This document shows positions 52,324 to 64,000 of a stretch of DNA of 64,000 bases, one piece after another. Position numbers and translations under genes: made by a program. The notes under the pieces are model-generated. The model had not been told where the DNA came from and searched no databases. It saw only the letters and a list, made by a program, of their open reading frames with translations. This DNA comes from Ulota crispa (lineage: Eukaryota; Streptophyta; Bryopsida; Orthotrichales; Orthotrichaceae), in NCBI GenBank assembly GCA_963920765.1, contig OY987246.1, positions 17,170,868-17,234,867 of the forward strand, in the 5' to 3' direction. Within the stretch, counting starts at the first letter, position 1, and each line of letters starts with the position of its first letter.

Positions 52324-53950
52324 TAATTTGCAACCCCTACCGCCATCCCCGTGCCCATAGGCCACAGCCAGTTCAAATTATATCTCACTCGGATTCACCT
52401 GCTTTTCAAGACATTGATGGGTTCTTGTCCTTTGTATTCTTACTTAATTGGGAAACTACTGTAATGAACATTTGCGGACCCTAATAGGAAGTTATCTAAA
52501 TTGATAAAATTTCTACATTGATCTTTTTCTCTTGTAGTAAGGTTGATTAGTATTACTTAATTAAGAAAGAAGTGTTTGATTTTGTGTCCAAAATGCTACT
52601 AAAATGGAGTTCCATCCAAAAAGGATCATTTTATAGTGAACAATGTGGAGTGCACCACTCAAAGTTTATCATTTAAATGTTGGACTCTCTAACTCAACTG
52701 TTCAAATGATCTTCTTATCACCATCACAAATGTGTCCAAGTGGTCTATTATAGATGTGGGTGCTACAAGATAGTTGGAATCTCAAGTGTTGATGAAGGTT
52801 GACTTAGTAGAAAAAGTGTTATGTGCTACTGTACCAAATAACAATATTATTGCTTTGTAATTTGGGTGACATACTATTCAACTAGATTTCTTATGCACTA
52901 CAGTTAAGTTAGGAGGCTTGAAAATAGTTTGGGCTCTTAAAAGTACCCTCTAGCATAAATGCGCACATTGGATTCTTCAATGTATTGGCAACAAACATTT
53001 CAAGGCAAGGACTATTTTAGATTCTTATATCATTCCACTTCAAAAAACTATAATTGATTCCGCAAGGTTCAAAAAATGATTTAGATATAGCCTCCATTTT
53101 CATTTTCAAAGTGAATTTATTGAAAGATGTACGGAGGTGTTCAAGCTTTCCAATTAGCTGGATCACAACTTGAAGGGAAACTTTTAGCATGCCCTACCTT
53201 TGTTAACCAAATTGGAGATGAAGCAAGTGTATGTGTCCAATGGGCTTTTTTTTTTTGCATTGTCCATGAACAGTAAACTACAACCCCCCCTCACAAGGGG
53301 AGAATTTCTAGAGGGACTACCGTGCATAGGTCAGTAGCAAATTTGGAAAGTTGGAATCTGGCATTACAAAGCCAAAAAAAAAGCCATGGTGTCCATATAT
53401 CCCCCATGTTTTGTGGCTACTCATTCCCATGGCAATGTCATTTACTAATGCATGTAGAAACTAGAAAGTACACATGCACATATTTTCATACTCACCATAT
53501 TGTATAAGGTTTATGACTAGTGATTGAAAGTCAAAGAGAATTGGATTCTCAATATATATGTTATCTCCAAATATATGCAAATATATCACAATTTTTTCTT
53601 TGTTTGATTGATTTCTCTTTCCTTTTTGTGACTTTGTGGCCCATAGATGAGCTTGGCTTTCATATACCAATAGGAATTGAGCTACAGCTTTATGGGCTCA
53701 AACAGCTACGCCAATGCTCAATTTCCATCAGCTATCCCTTGGAGTCATGGTTGTCATATTGGGGAAATTCCTATTAATCAAACGTCCCATGGTGTACATG
53801 AGACATATATTCATTGATAATTGGACTCATTTATGTTTTAAATGTGTATTTCTTGTACATCATAGGATGTTTGACAAACAAGAAATTTGTCCAATACACC
53901 AATCAATACAACAACCATGCTAGGTTGAAGGCAATTTGGTTCAACTCCTA
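52324..53950. other. Intergenic, possible decayed retroelement trace
   Basis: Around 52738-52771 the plus strand reads KWSIIDVGATR, reminiscent of the WIIDSGA site of copia-type proteases, but the frame is broken by stops and no other domain follows. The rest holds nothing recognised. Confidence 0.25.
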
Positions 53951-54377
53951 AGGTAGCAACACTCCTCTCTATAGTGAGATTAAAAAAATTGGTTATGGGT
54001 GACAAAGTGATGTTATGGGTGACAAAGTGATGTTATGGGTGACAAAGTGATGATTTTGGGTGATTGGCATGACAATTTTGAGTGCCCCATCTCACTATTT
54101 AAGAACTCCTCAAGTTAGTATTATGAGCATATGAGCACACTAAAGATTTCAATAAACGTCTTTTTTTTAACATCTCCTACACACAACTATACATTTTTAA
54201 CAATTTTGAACTTTGAAAGATCTTTGTGAACAAATGATTGCAATTGAAATTTTGAAATTGATGTCAATATTTTTGATTTCCTCTTCCTATCTTGACAATA
54301 ATTTTTTCAAAGTTCATCAATTGATTTTCCTACTTACTCCAAAATCCTTAGTTTCACTTTTATGGGTGTTGCTACCT
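53951..54377. mobile_element. TA-inserting MITE, family M, 427 bp, with minisatellite
   Basis: AGGTAGCAACACTCC...GGGTGTTGCTACCT between TA (53949-53950) and TA (54378-54379). The interior carries about three copies of GTTATGGGTGACAAAGTGAT (53990-54060) and is homologous to 25866-26312. Confidence 0.75.
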
Positions 54378-54632
54378 TATACCCTTTAATTCTGAAATGA
54401 CAACCTTCATTTGTGCCATAAATAGAATTGAACAGTATGAATAAGAACATGATCAATTCTAGTGGTGATTGAATAAGTGACGTGCAATTGTGCAACCACT
54501 TGTTTAGTTGTTGATCCTGAAGTTGTCATCAAGATGCTGTTGAAATGTCTTTGTTAACCAGTAAGGTTCTTACAGCCCCTCTTGATCTGTGGAGAAGGGT
54601 TCAGTGCAGGATTGGGGGGAACCGTCGTTTAA

Positions 54633-54856
54633 CCCCTGAAGGGCCTAACCGCCCTTTGCGGCTGTATGTATGACCGTATGTATAGACGTATTTGAGTTGT
54701 TGTGAGGGCTTTTCAATTTTTTTTATGTACCCGTCATCATACAACCCTTCAATATGTATGGTTGTAACACTTAATTTCTAACTGATTCAAATTTTTGGAT
54801 ATTGGTTGCAATTGTATTTGGTACCGTAACTCCAGAGCTCAAGGGCCCTTCAAGGG
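54633..54856. mobile_element. piggyBac-like element, subfamily Q5, 224 bp
   Basis: TTAA (54629-54632), CCCCTGAAGGGCC...GGGCCCTTCAAGGG, TTAA (54857-54860). Confidence 0.78.
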
Positions 54857-55018
54857 TTAAGCTTAGTGTATTGCACAAAAAATTGGTTGAATGGATCAAA
54901 ATTGGTTAAACTTTTTCAAAAAAGCCTTATAGTTACAATATGATTACAAAAATATTGTAGGAAATCATTGGAGCATGCCGGTAAAAAACCAATTGAAAGT
55001 GAGAAATGCTAGACCTTA

Positions 55019-55437
55019 GGGCATCCCCAATCTAGCCGGGATTTGAGTTGGGCAAACTGTGTCAAACCGTGGCTGACACCGCTTGTGTTGCAGAGCAAGG
55101 GCATTTCCAAGTCAAGCAGTCTCCAATGCAAACAAGCTTTGACACCCACTAAACATGAGTTTTTAATAGTTTATATCTTTTTTAAGTACTTATGTGTGGC
55201 TTATTCATGTAAGAAGTATATGGAATTTCCTAAATTTGCATCAAAGTTAGAGTTGGAGTGGTATGCAAGACTCTCCAAATAGTGAAAATTTGCAGGGAAG
55301 GGGCTCTTATATGGGGAGCCTTAAAAAATGTAGTATGATTTAACTGCTGCATTGGAACCCATGTTTTTGCTCAAGTCCGATTTAAACCACTGCACAAGCT
55401 CTTGCCTGCCTCTCTTACGACTGCATTGGGGATGCCC
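55019..55437. mobile_element. Harbinger-like MITE, 419 bp, TSD TTA
   Basis: GGGCATCCCCAATC...CATTGGGGATGCCC between TTA (55016-55018) and TTA (55438-55440). Confidence 0.78.
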
Positions 55438-55905
55438 TTAACTGGTGAATCTAAAATTTCCCCTCTGACGCTGGGGTGTACAAATTGTATGTACAACACA
55501 TCCCTTTCTTGGACCTTTTCACACACTGAGAATATCAATTTCCTTACATAGCTGTGCTTCCAAGCGCCAATTTTGAGACAATTAAATGCACCGAGCTATA
55601 AAAGCTCAAAAAACTAAGATTAATACTAGTGATATGCATTTAGAGTTTAACCGTGATCTCAAACATAATTTCTGAAGTTAGTTCTAAGTAAAAGTACATG
55701 TTTGCTAAAAATTCAAATTTAGTTCAAATATGCATGCATTTAATTTGGTAGTCATTACATATATTTTGAAAAAGTTTTGTTAAATTTAGCCATATTTGTG
55801 AACGTTTGGTTTCAAATTGCAAGATTCGTGGGTGACAAGACTAGAACTTCTTTAGAATATAAAACTCTTGGATGACACAAGTGTAATACCTAGAATGAAA
55901 ATCAA

Positions 55906-56036
55906 CACTACAAGAAAACGTTATCAATTTGGTATTTTTTTTGTAGATTTGGACGTGTCAATCTAGAAGTTTTTGTCAATTTGGACAAGTCTAGTTAACT
56001 CAAACATGTCAATTTGGACACAATTTTCTTGTAGTG
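55906..56036. mobile_element. CACTA-type MITE, 131 bp, TSD CAA
   Basis: CACTACAAGAAAACG...ATTTTCTTGTAGTG with an exact CAA TSD (55903-55905, 56037-56039). Confidence 0.75.
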
Positions 56037-56092
56037 CAAAAAATAAATTCAATGCATCCATTATGGATACATGCAAGTTTGTTTTTTAATGA

Positions 56093-56363
56093 GGGTTGCT
56101 TCACACTATGGCCAACCAAGTCAAGAGGCCATAGGATTGAGTGGATGAACTTTCTTGAGAGGCCAAAGAAATGGGTTGAAAAAAGGCAATAATGTGTTGT
56201 TTTTGAAACCTTTGGATGACTTGAGTGTGAAGCCTCCAAATGCCAAGTTCAAAATTCAAACTCTCAATAGTGAACTTTCATAGCCAAAGTGTGAAACTTG
56301 CAAAGGCCAAGCCTAAAATTCAAGCTCAAGTTATCTCAACCTTTGGCCATAGTGTGAAGTGAC
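56093..56363. mobile_element. Harbinger-like MITE, family F, about 271 bp
   Basis: GGGTTGCTTCACACTATGGCC-type terminus and complement ...CATAGTGTGAAGTGACC. It directly abuts the TTAA of the next element; TSD not clear. Confidence 0.55.
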
Positions 56364-56368
56364 CTTAA

Positions 56369-57029
56369 CCCTTGAGCACCCACGCCATATTCAGGTTTTT
56401 GGAGACCGATAACTTTGATGCATCATATCTCATTCAATGATCCACAAAAAGTGACCATTGAAAATAATGGAATACCTACTTAGAAAATGGCTTGCAAAGT
56501 TTGGGAACAACTCACTACACAAGATGGGAGATTATAATATTTGATCAAACAGCTTGTAATTACAAAATCTCATTTTTTGGTAGGTAGTTGCTATTTGATG
56601 ATTTTTACAAAATTCTACAAGCCCATGATTCATCTTAAATTTTGTGAGTAGCAAGATTAAATGTGAATGCACACACTTGTAAATTATTGAAGATTGCACT
56701 TCTTTTTATGTCAAGTTTTAGGGCTTCAAATGGCTATAGCACATAACACAATGACCGGCACAGTCGGTGATGGTTGCCATAATTTTTGTTTTCTACATAC
56801 AAACAATACCACAAACAACAACAAACAATTGCAACAACCAAGTAATCAAACCTTATAATCTTTGCATTTGTATGATAGATTTTCACAAAAATTACAAATT
56901 TACACTTGTCAAAAAATTACTAACAAATATCTACAATAAATTTTTCAATTATGACTTATACTCCAAATTATTTTCAGAACTCTCTCCCACACTTGTCTGG
57001 ACCCCTGTTTTGATTGTGACGCTTAGGGG
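56369..57029. mobile_element. piggyBac-like element, subfamily Q3, 661 bp
   Basis: TTAA (56365-56368), CCCTTGAGCACCC...GTGACGCTTAGGGG, TTAA (57030-57033). Termini are imperfect. Confidence 0.65.
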
Positions 57030-57342
57030 TTAACTTAGTGCTGCTGTGAGCATCAGGATGTGACGTTCCCCACCAGCAGCAGCTCAGTCACAAACGTTGT
57101 CAAAGTGAGCTCTGTACGTTGTTGGTAAGCGATGGAGCGTCACTTGTGAAAGTCTACAGTATATTCCATGCCCGTGCTGCTTTGAATTATCCATCATGAA
57201 TTTTCAATGCTTTTGTTCCCACTTCACATGTGCAACATGAAAAAAAAAACTCCAGAAAATTCACTTTCACACCAATCAGGGTTCACTCCTCTCCAGTATT
57301 TCTCCACTTTGACGGTATCGTCACAGTGCACAGTTCCACATA

Positions 57343-57770
57343 CAGTGGTGTTTGGATAAGGTCAACCTTTGTTAGAGGAATATGGGGATAGCGTCGAGGT
57401 TTTCATTTTTGTGTGTGTTTTAGGTTAGGTGAATAAAGAGTTATTTATTAAATTGGGAAAAACGGAGGTATCATTTTGTACTCCACCTTAAACCCAAAAT
57501 GCTACCTTATACCAAATTCAAAAGTATCAAATTCAGTATGAGCCATTAAGATTTTTTCCCTTGCAAAATCCTCCTCTCAGGTGAGGATGCGTGTACCAAA
57601 AAAAGCGCTGGAGCTCGGTTTAAAATGATCACTTTAAACTTTCATAATTCCCAAAACGTACTCTTTTTCCCAATTTAACAAATAACAAGTTGAATGCCGT
57701 ATTTCTTTAAAATCAATGTTTGGATATGATCAACAAAAATTTCTCTCCCAAACCATTGACCTTGTCCAAG
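57343..57770. mobile_element. Tc1/mariner-like MITE interrupted by a family J element
   Basis: TA (57341-57342) then CAGTGGTGTTTGGATAAGG; right end CTTGTCCAAGCACCATG decayed. A shortened family J copy occupies about 57440-57695. Confidence 0.55.
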
Positions 57771-58412
57771 CACCATGACCGCACTAGGCTTCAATGCAAC
57801 TTTGCCTATTGTACACATTGGAGTAAGCCACGGCTCCAGAACTGCGCATCTAGAGAAGCAATCATATTCAAAGCTGTGAAGTTTTTGTCATTTTGATAGC
57901 TCTAAGGAGTATTGCCCTTTGATAACTTTGATAACTCCCTCCCAAAGAGTCACTTCACACTACAGCTAAAGGTAGAGAGGTTGCCAATTTCCACCTATCA
58001 TATTGTAAGGAACCAAGACTTTGGTCACTTGAACCTTCACATTAGAGGCCAGAATCTAAAGTTTATCCTCCTTCAAACTACCTACATGACATCACTTTTT
58101 CAACCAAAGTAACAGTCTCTCAAAAGATATTTGGATCAAACAAACATGGAAACTCAAACTATGATTCAATAGGAGGCATAAATAATCAACAAGTGGCAAG
58201 ATCTTTGCTATTAGATTTGAAAGATTGGAATTTTGGGCTTGGCATTTGGAGACTTCACACTATGGCTGGTCAAATCAAGAGGTTGTGGAAAACTTATTGC
58301 TAAGAGATTGGATTATGAACTTGACATTGAGAAGCTTCATATTGAGTCCATTCCAAAGTTCAAATGTTTAAAAACAATACTTTATTACACATTTTTGGAA
58401 TATTTCCTTTAA

Positions 58413-59358
58413 CCCCTAAAAGACCAAGCCCTTTTTAATGTGAAAATCACTAAAAAATTGCCACTTTTGGGGAAATGAGTAAAAAGGTAGCAAATAAAGT
58501 TTTTTTTGAAAATCCAACTGTAATGTCTTGCCCTAGACTATGGGAGGTACTTGTGGGAAAAATTTCAGCTCATTTTAGAAGTAGAGGAGTGAGATATTGA
58601 CATTTGAAGTGGAAAAAAAAAGTTTTTTTCCCTGCTGCCCAAAAATTTCAAAAGCCTTTGATGGCTCCTATATCAAAAAAATTGCTCAACGCAAAATTGA
58701 GGTTTATTTTTTCCATATAGAAGACTAAGTTAGGTATGTGTGGGAGAATTTTCAAATGAATTGGAGGTGTGGATCATACTTTGTAAAATCTTGCAATATC
58801 GTAAGGCCATGAAATTTGCATATACATTAGGCAAAATTGGAGAATTTATGTAAAATTCAGAAATGTTAACTACTTTGATCCAAATGGTGAAAAAAAAGGA
58901 ACCTTAGTCTACTACAACTTAGAAAAAAAAGTAAAAAAAAAACATAAAGAGCTCACAAAAGGAAGGCAAATTTTTTTACAAGAGGCAGAAAGAATGGAGG
59001 TTTGCAAGTCCCATACCTACCTGCAAACTAAAACTTCTCATAACTTTCATCTCATCAATCAAAACTGAATGATTTAAAGACTCCCAAATTTGTATAAATC
59101 TAAAGAACCAGTTTCAAATTTAAAAATAAATAAATGCAATTTTGATTTTTTTTGGGGCTGCTTGCCCTCGTCCTTTTCTAGAAATTCATGCATAACTTCT
59201 TCAATAAATGTTGGAATGAAGAAAAATTTAGATGCTCATGTAGATCTTTGAATTCCCCATCTTCAATTAAAGTTTCAAAAATCACAAAAACTAGATTAGC
59301 TATAGGTACATGCCCGAAATCCATTTGTCCCCCAAAGGGACAATTGGTCCTTTAGGGG
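58413..59358 (-). mobile_element. piggyBac-like element, subfamily P, 946 bp
   Basis: TTAA (58409-58412), CCCCTAAAAGACCAAGCCC...TTGGTCCTTTAGGGG, TTAA (59359-59362). Family F-like fragments flank both sides, so it may have landed in an older element. Confidence 0.85.
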
Positions 59359-59418
59359 TTAACCTCTCAACAAAGTTTGGCCACTCAATCCCAAAACCTC
59401 TTGATTTGGTTGGCTATA

Positions 59419-59830
59419 AGGTAGGTATACCCATACTTGACCATTTAAGGGTTTGGGGTACCACGAGGTCTCGGAAAAGCCAGGAAACAAATAAGAAGGA
59501 TTAGCTTTCAACAAGCTATCATGGAATGTCATTTTTGTGGAAAAAGGTATTCTAGAAGATTTTATATTAAAGCACAAAGTTATAGCTCATAGGATCTCTA
59601 AAAGAAACTGTATACTACCCTTGAAACTGCTTGGACGTGTTCCTATAATGGCACTTGCTGGTCCCAATCCCAACCTTCCCAAACAAGTTTAGCAACCAAC
59701 ATGTAGCAAGATCTACTTGTACAAGTAGTGTTCACTGCTTCACTTTGAGTTCATACTTCATAGTGAATGATGAACACCTCAAATGTAGAGTGTGACATTA
59801 GGGAACGGTCGGGAAAAGGTATGTCTACCT
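59419..59830. mobile_element. TA-inserting MITE, family E, 412 bp
   Basis: AGGTAGGTATACCC...GGTATGTCTACCT between TA (59417-59418) and TA (59831-59832). The uninterrupted reference copy of the family. Confidence 0.8.
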
Positions 59831-59832
59831 TA

Positions 59833-60915
59833 GCGGGATTTTGGTTATCTATAGTGTAATGATGCGGTGGTAGTCGTGTGGCGGTAGTGGCAGGTGTTTC
59901 ACTTATTAAAGTTTCAAGTTGAGCAAATGTAGTAAAAAATTCAGTGGAAGTGGAAAAGAGTTACTCAAGATTTTGTCCCAAAGATGGAGAGATATAGTTT
60001 AATATTTCAAATAAACTTATTTTACTCGTGCATTTAATCACCCTCAATGGAAATGCTCTTGGTGTTGTCTCATTTTCTTTGAAATTTTTGTGACAAAGAG
60101 TATGACAAGTGTTGCTTGCTTTTCTTATTCAATGAGCACCTCAGATTTAGCATAATGTTGTGTTTGCGAATGTGAGTTATCCGTATTGTCTGTGGCATGT
60201 ATTGCCTAACTTGGAATATATAGTTCTTAGCTTAACATAGTAAATGCATAATTTTTTGATCTTCTGGCTAAAATCAAGTGCAGTATTTGTTCTTATTAGT
60301 TTAATGTTTGATACGGGAATTATTAATCTCTATGTTATTAGTCTAATTTTTCTCAAGAGGGAGGCTATTTGGCAGCTTGCTACCAGGCCTTGTGCGCATT
60401 GCCTTGGTTTTGCATTCTTTCCTTGATTAACGCAACCCTCACTTCCTTGCCAGAGGTACCCAAATCAAAACCCTAAATTGGAGATAAGAAAATTATAAAA
60501 TGTAATTAGTTGATTTCATGTGAACTTTATGTATGACATGTTTTCTTCAAAAATGATACGATCTTCTTCTGTAAATAGAGGACCACCGTGTAGCGTATTT
60601 TAAGTTTTGAGGATCTGTTTACAAAAACTTAGTGTGAGCCATTAAAATGATGTGTTTTTGAGTTTGAGCATAACTAGCAATATAGTGTTTACTGTATGAC
60701 GTATGTCTGTATCTAGTTCCTTCTATACGTTGAGTTTTTGAAAAAAATTAAGTTTTAAATTATTTATTATTGTCACAAGTTGAATACACATTAACATGGG
60801 ATGGTTACTTTTTCTAATTGTACTAATATGGTAAGAAAAATTCCACCGTGATGATCTTCATTGTGATTTACATTCATGATAAGAGAAGTGGCGTAATTGA
60901 ACAAATTTTGTTTAC
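59833..60915. other. Intergenic, nothing recognised
   Basis: AT-rich; only short open frames with no protein character. Confidence 0.4.
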
Positions 60916-60919
60916 TTAA

Positions 60920-61850
60920 CCCCTAAAGGACCAACTGTCCCTTCGGGGGACAAATGGATTTTGGGCATGTACCTACAGCTAATCTACTTTTTGTGATTTT
61001 TTGAAACTTTTATTGAAGATGGGGAATTCAAAGATCTGCGTGGGCATCTAGTTTTTCCTTCATTCCGACAATTATTGAAGAAGTTATGCATGAATTTTTG
61101 AAAACATGTGAGATTGGGCAGCCAAAAACTTTTTTTTAATAATCTTTTTTCAAAATATAAATCTGAAATTGGTTCTTTAGATTTATATATATGTGGGGAG
61201 TTTTGAATCATTCAATTTGGATTTATGAGTGAAAAGTTTTAGTTTGCAGGCAAGTACGGGACTCCCATAATTCCTTTCTTTTGCCTTCGGTACTTAACTT
61301 TTTTGTGCTCTTTGTGAATTTGTTTTTTGACTTCTTTTTTTTTCAAGTTGTAGTAGACTAAGGTTCCTTGTTTTTCACCATTTGGATCAACGTTGTTCAT
61401 ATTTCTCAATTTTACATAAATCCTCCGATTTTGCCTAGTGTATTTGCAAATTTCATGGCCTTACGGAATTGCAAGATTTTACAAAGTATGATTCACACCT
61501 CCAATTCATTTGAAAATTCTCCCACACTTACCTAACTTGGTCTTCTACATGGAAAAAATAAACCTCAACTTTGCGTAAAGCAATGTTTTTGATTTAGGGG
61601 CAATCAAAGGCTTCTAAAATTTTTGGGCAGCAAGGAAAAAAACTTTTTTTTTCATTTCAAATGTCAATATCTCACTCCTCTACATCTAGAATGAGTTGAT
61701 TTTTTTCCCACAAGTACCTCCCATAGTTTAGGGCAACATCTTACAATTGGATTTCCAAAAATAATTGTTTTTCCTACCTTTCTACTCATTCCCTCAAATG
61801 TGGCAGTTTTTAGTGATTTTCATAAAAAAAATGGCTTGGTTCTTTAGGGG
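60920..61850 (+). mobile_element. piggyBac-like element, subfamily P, 931 bp
   Basis: TTAA (60916-60919), CCCCTAAAGGACCAACTG...TTGGTTCTTTAGGGG, TTAA (61851-61854). The best full-length plus-oriented copy. Confidence 0.85.
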
Positions 61851-61854
61851 TTAA

Positions 61855-62757
61855 TGATATGAATTTTTTTAGCATTCATTTCAAAAACTCACAATAATTT
61901 TAAATTTTCACCAAAATCCATGGATTTTTTTTTGACATGTAGTATGCACATACCTTCTTCTACTAAAACTATATTGTTGAATTGTAATATTACTCACAAT
62001 GCGAAAATGGATCCTTGAAGGTGATAGTAACTCCATACAAAGACTAGTAGGAGGCTAGTCCTTTAAGGTTTAAACGTACTCATCTCCAAATTCCCTATGC
62101 ACATGGTTGTTACTTTGGGCAAGATTTGGCTGTTGGACAGCACAAGCGGATGCACAAAAAACACAGTATGATTGGACATGTCTAACCTCTCTTGTATTTA
62201 TAGAACTTTTGACCTAAAATATGGAGAACCAAACTGTTACTTTTCATTTTTAATACTTTATATGACCAACATGTACAAAATATGTTTTTTTTGTCAATTT
62301 TTATCATTTTTTGAAGTCAACTATGAGTTGACTACATTAGACAAACCATGAGCTCGATCGAGCACTACGAGCATATAAGCAAGCAAATGGATAAGCAGTC
62401 CAATGTGAAAATCATGCCTACGGTGCAAGACACCATAAACCAACAAATATTTAACCATAAAATGTCAAACACTTTGGATGCTATCAACGTATTTTTGGCA
62501 AACAATAATTTAAATCTTTTTTTGTAGCTTTTTTCCTAACATCTCATTACTTACAATTACAAAGAATTTCAACTTATTAAAGGGTGTTATGCGAAACATA
62601 CGTTGATAGCCCAAAATCGACCACTTTTTGGCATTTTTTGGCAAAATGTTTGTTAGTTTATGGGGTCCTGCACTATAGTACGCGTGAGCATTATCTGGAT
62701 GTAGACGACCTCGTTCATTGATACCTTTCATCATCCATCGACAAGCCAGAGACCGTC
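61855..62757. other. Intergenic, nothing recognised
   Basis: AT-rich up to about 62.6 kb, then less so toward the putative exon. No gene could be built. Confidence 0.35.
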
Positions 62758-62886
62758 ATGTCGTACGTCAGCATTTGGAACCATCTGGAATACCAAGACT
62801 CTTACCGCCTCAATTCAAAATTCTCAATTGTTGCTCGAGAGTGCACTTGGCCTCCTCGATCCTACAGTTTGCAAAGGTTTTCACCC
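62758..62886 (+). pseudogene. Possible remnant related to a single-finger C2H2 (SUPERMAN-type) protein
   Basis: A frame from ATG at 62758 reads MSYVSIWNHLEYQDSYRLNS and continues to CTWPPRSYSLQ. The string WPPRSY is the signature just before the zinc finger in SUPERMAN-type plant proteins. The expected finger (CxxC...QALGGH) is absent and the frame stops soon after. It is either a decayed remnant or coincidence. Confidence 0.15.
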
Positions 62887-63357
62887 TAAAACATCCTTCT
62901 GCGCCAGAGTGCGACATTCTTGCTCATTTTTTGGTTTTCATTTACGCGCTTTCAACTGTATATGTGAAGGTCCTGCTATTATACGCAGCTTGCAAGTTTT
63001 CTTTGAGAAAATATGTTTTGGAATTTCTTTCTAAATCATTCTACTGAAGGCTCGGTTTCAATTGCAGCCAGATCGTCACCATTTTGTCACCATTTTGAGT
63101 GACAACTCAGAATATTAACGCACTCGTGCAGCAAGTGTAGTTATAATTTCAAAAGTATGTGGACATTCGAGTGTTAAGTTTCAAAAATTAGCCGAATGAG
63201 CTGATAGTCGCTTACTTTGATGAATTGCAATGTCTCAGCTGATTTTCTCGAGGAGAATATTGTGACCTCCTCCTTCTGATTAATCTTGAGTTTTCAGGTC
63301 GTCATTTTTCCAGTTTCTTAGCGTAATTTCTCATGTTTATGCTCCTTCACATCGCAG

Positions 63358-63407
63358 ATTATAAAGTACGTGAAGTTTCTTGGTGAGTTACCTAGGGTTG
63401 ATGCAAG
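63358..63407 (+). CDS. Possible internal exon of an unidentified gene running off the window
   Basis: A 50-bp open stretch lies between a good acceptor (ATCGCAG) and donor (AAG|GTACGC). It reads IIKYVKFLGELPRVDAR, a protein-like string with codon use unlike the AT-rich surroundings. I do not recognise the family. Flanking DNA from about 62.7 to 63.8 kb is less AT-rich than the transposon fields, in keeping with a gene here, but I could not find neighbouring exons. Confidence 0.25.
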
Positions 63408-63864
63408 GTACGCTACACTTTCTTGATTCTCTGTGAAGTTTCATGGCCTGTCATAGCTCTGTGATAAACATGTGCACTCTTATTGAGAACTACAGCAAGA
63501 TTTCTATGTCCCTCGTGAAAAGTCAAGTAAGCTTACTGTGAAAATGCTTCGTGATGATAATATGTTTCTCGTAGACTAGCTTGGTGCTACAAAAGATAAA
63601 CTACCTCCTTTAGTATTTAATTTGATCGAGTGCATTTTTCAACAAGTTTGTCTTTCATTTGACAAGGTCTCTTTTCTTATTAACCTCAAACGTATTAGCA
63701 GGGATCTAAGTTTTTCTGTACGAACTGTTGGTTTGACAACAGTTTTAGCGTCCTTTGAAGCAGCACGTTAATAAATCATTTGCATCTGCAAAGTAAGTGA
63801 TATTCTCTCACGTTTTTCGGAATCTCCAGTAGGTGTTGGATTTGAAGTCAAAGTGAATGTGTGA

Positions 63865-64000
63865 AGGGAGAATCGGCTACCGTTACAAAGTCAGCCGGTT
63901 GAAAACCGGTTGAGATTTGAAACCTCCGGACAAGAACCGGCCAGATTCTATTTAATAGTCTAATTATAGCATATATCAATATGGTGCATGCTTGTGAAAA
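63865..64000 (+). repeat. Dispersed repeat R, copy 3 (runs off window)
   Basis: GGGAGAATCGGCTACC, GTCAGCCGGTTGAAAACC, TTGAGATTTGAAACC, ACCGGCCAGATTCTATT, TAATTATAGCATA match the order in copies at 23345 and 28925. Confidence 0.45.

Noticed and set aside
52738-52771. Copia-type protease-like string KWSIIDVGATR
   Set aside because: Single short match in a frame with nearby stops and no reverse transcriptase, integrase or LTR around it.

Overview
The window looks like nuclear DNA of a land plant. It holds four intron-containing genes whose products are plant-type: a plant hexokinase, a BAHD acyltransferase of the hydroxy-fatty-acid/fatty-alcohol feruloyl transferase type, the TRAPP subunit TRAPPC2 (sedlin), and a conserved coiled-coil protein. 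All inferred introns are GT-AG. Exons are clearly GC-richer than the very AT-rich DNA around them. I cannot name the species. The coiled-coil gene resembles proteins of flagellated protists and may hint at a plant with swimming sperm, but that is inference only.

Layout. 1-10.5 kb: no gene, only small inverted-repeat DNA transposons, many nested. 10.5-19 kb: hexokinase on the minus strand (nine exons, CDS 11391-18397), with a 44-bp x 4 telobox repeat downstream and transposons in introns 1-4. 19-31.5 kb: transposons and unexplained AT-rich DNA. 31.5-35.4 kb: coiled-coil gene, minus strand, eight exons. 35.4-37.1 kb: shared upstream region carrying a tandem triplication. 37.1-39.4 kb: TRAPPC2, plus strand, four exons. 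41.3-43.6 kb: BAHD acyltransferase, minus strand, two exons, whose stop codon lies inside a transposon terminus. 44-64 kb: transposon-rich, with a possible exon of a further gene near 63.4 kb.

The dominant signal is a dense population of non-autonomous DNA transposons (about 0.04-1.2 kb, larger only where other elements are nested inside). I can sort them by termini and target-site duplication (TSD): a TTAA/CCCY...RGGG class (piggyBac-like; at least 14 copies in several subfamilies), a TWA class (PIF/Harbinger-like; at least 10), several TA classes (Tc1/mariner/Stowaway-like), a 9-bp-TSD class (Mutator-like; 3) and CACTA-ended elements with 3-bp TSDs. I saw no transposase gene and no intact LTR element. 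The four genes have unrelated housekeeping or metabolic roles (sugar phosphorylation, cuticle/suberin ester synthesis, vesicle tethering, probable cytoskeletal or ciliary role); nothing suggests a pathway cluster.
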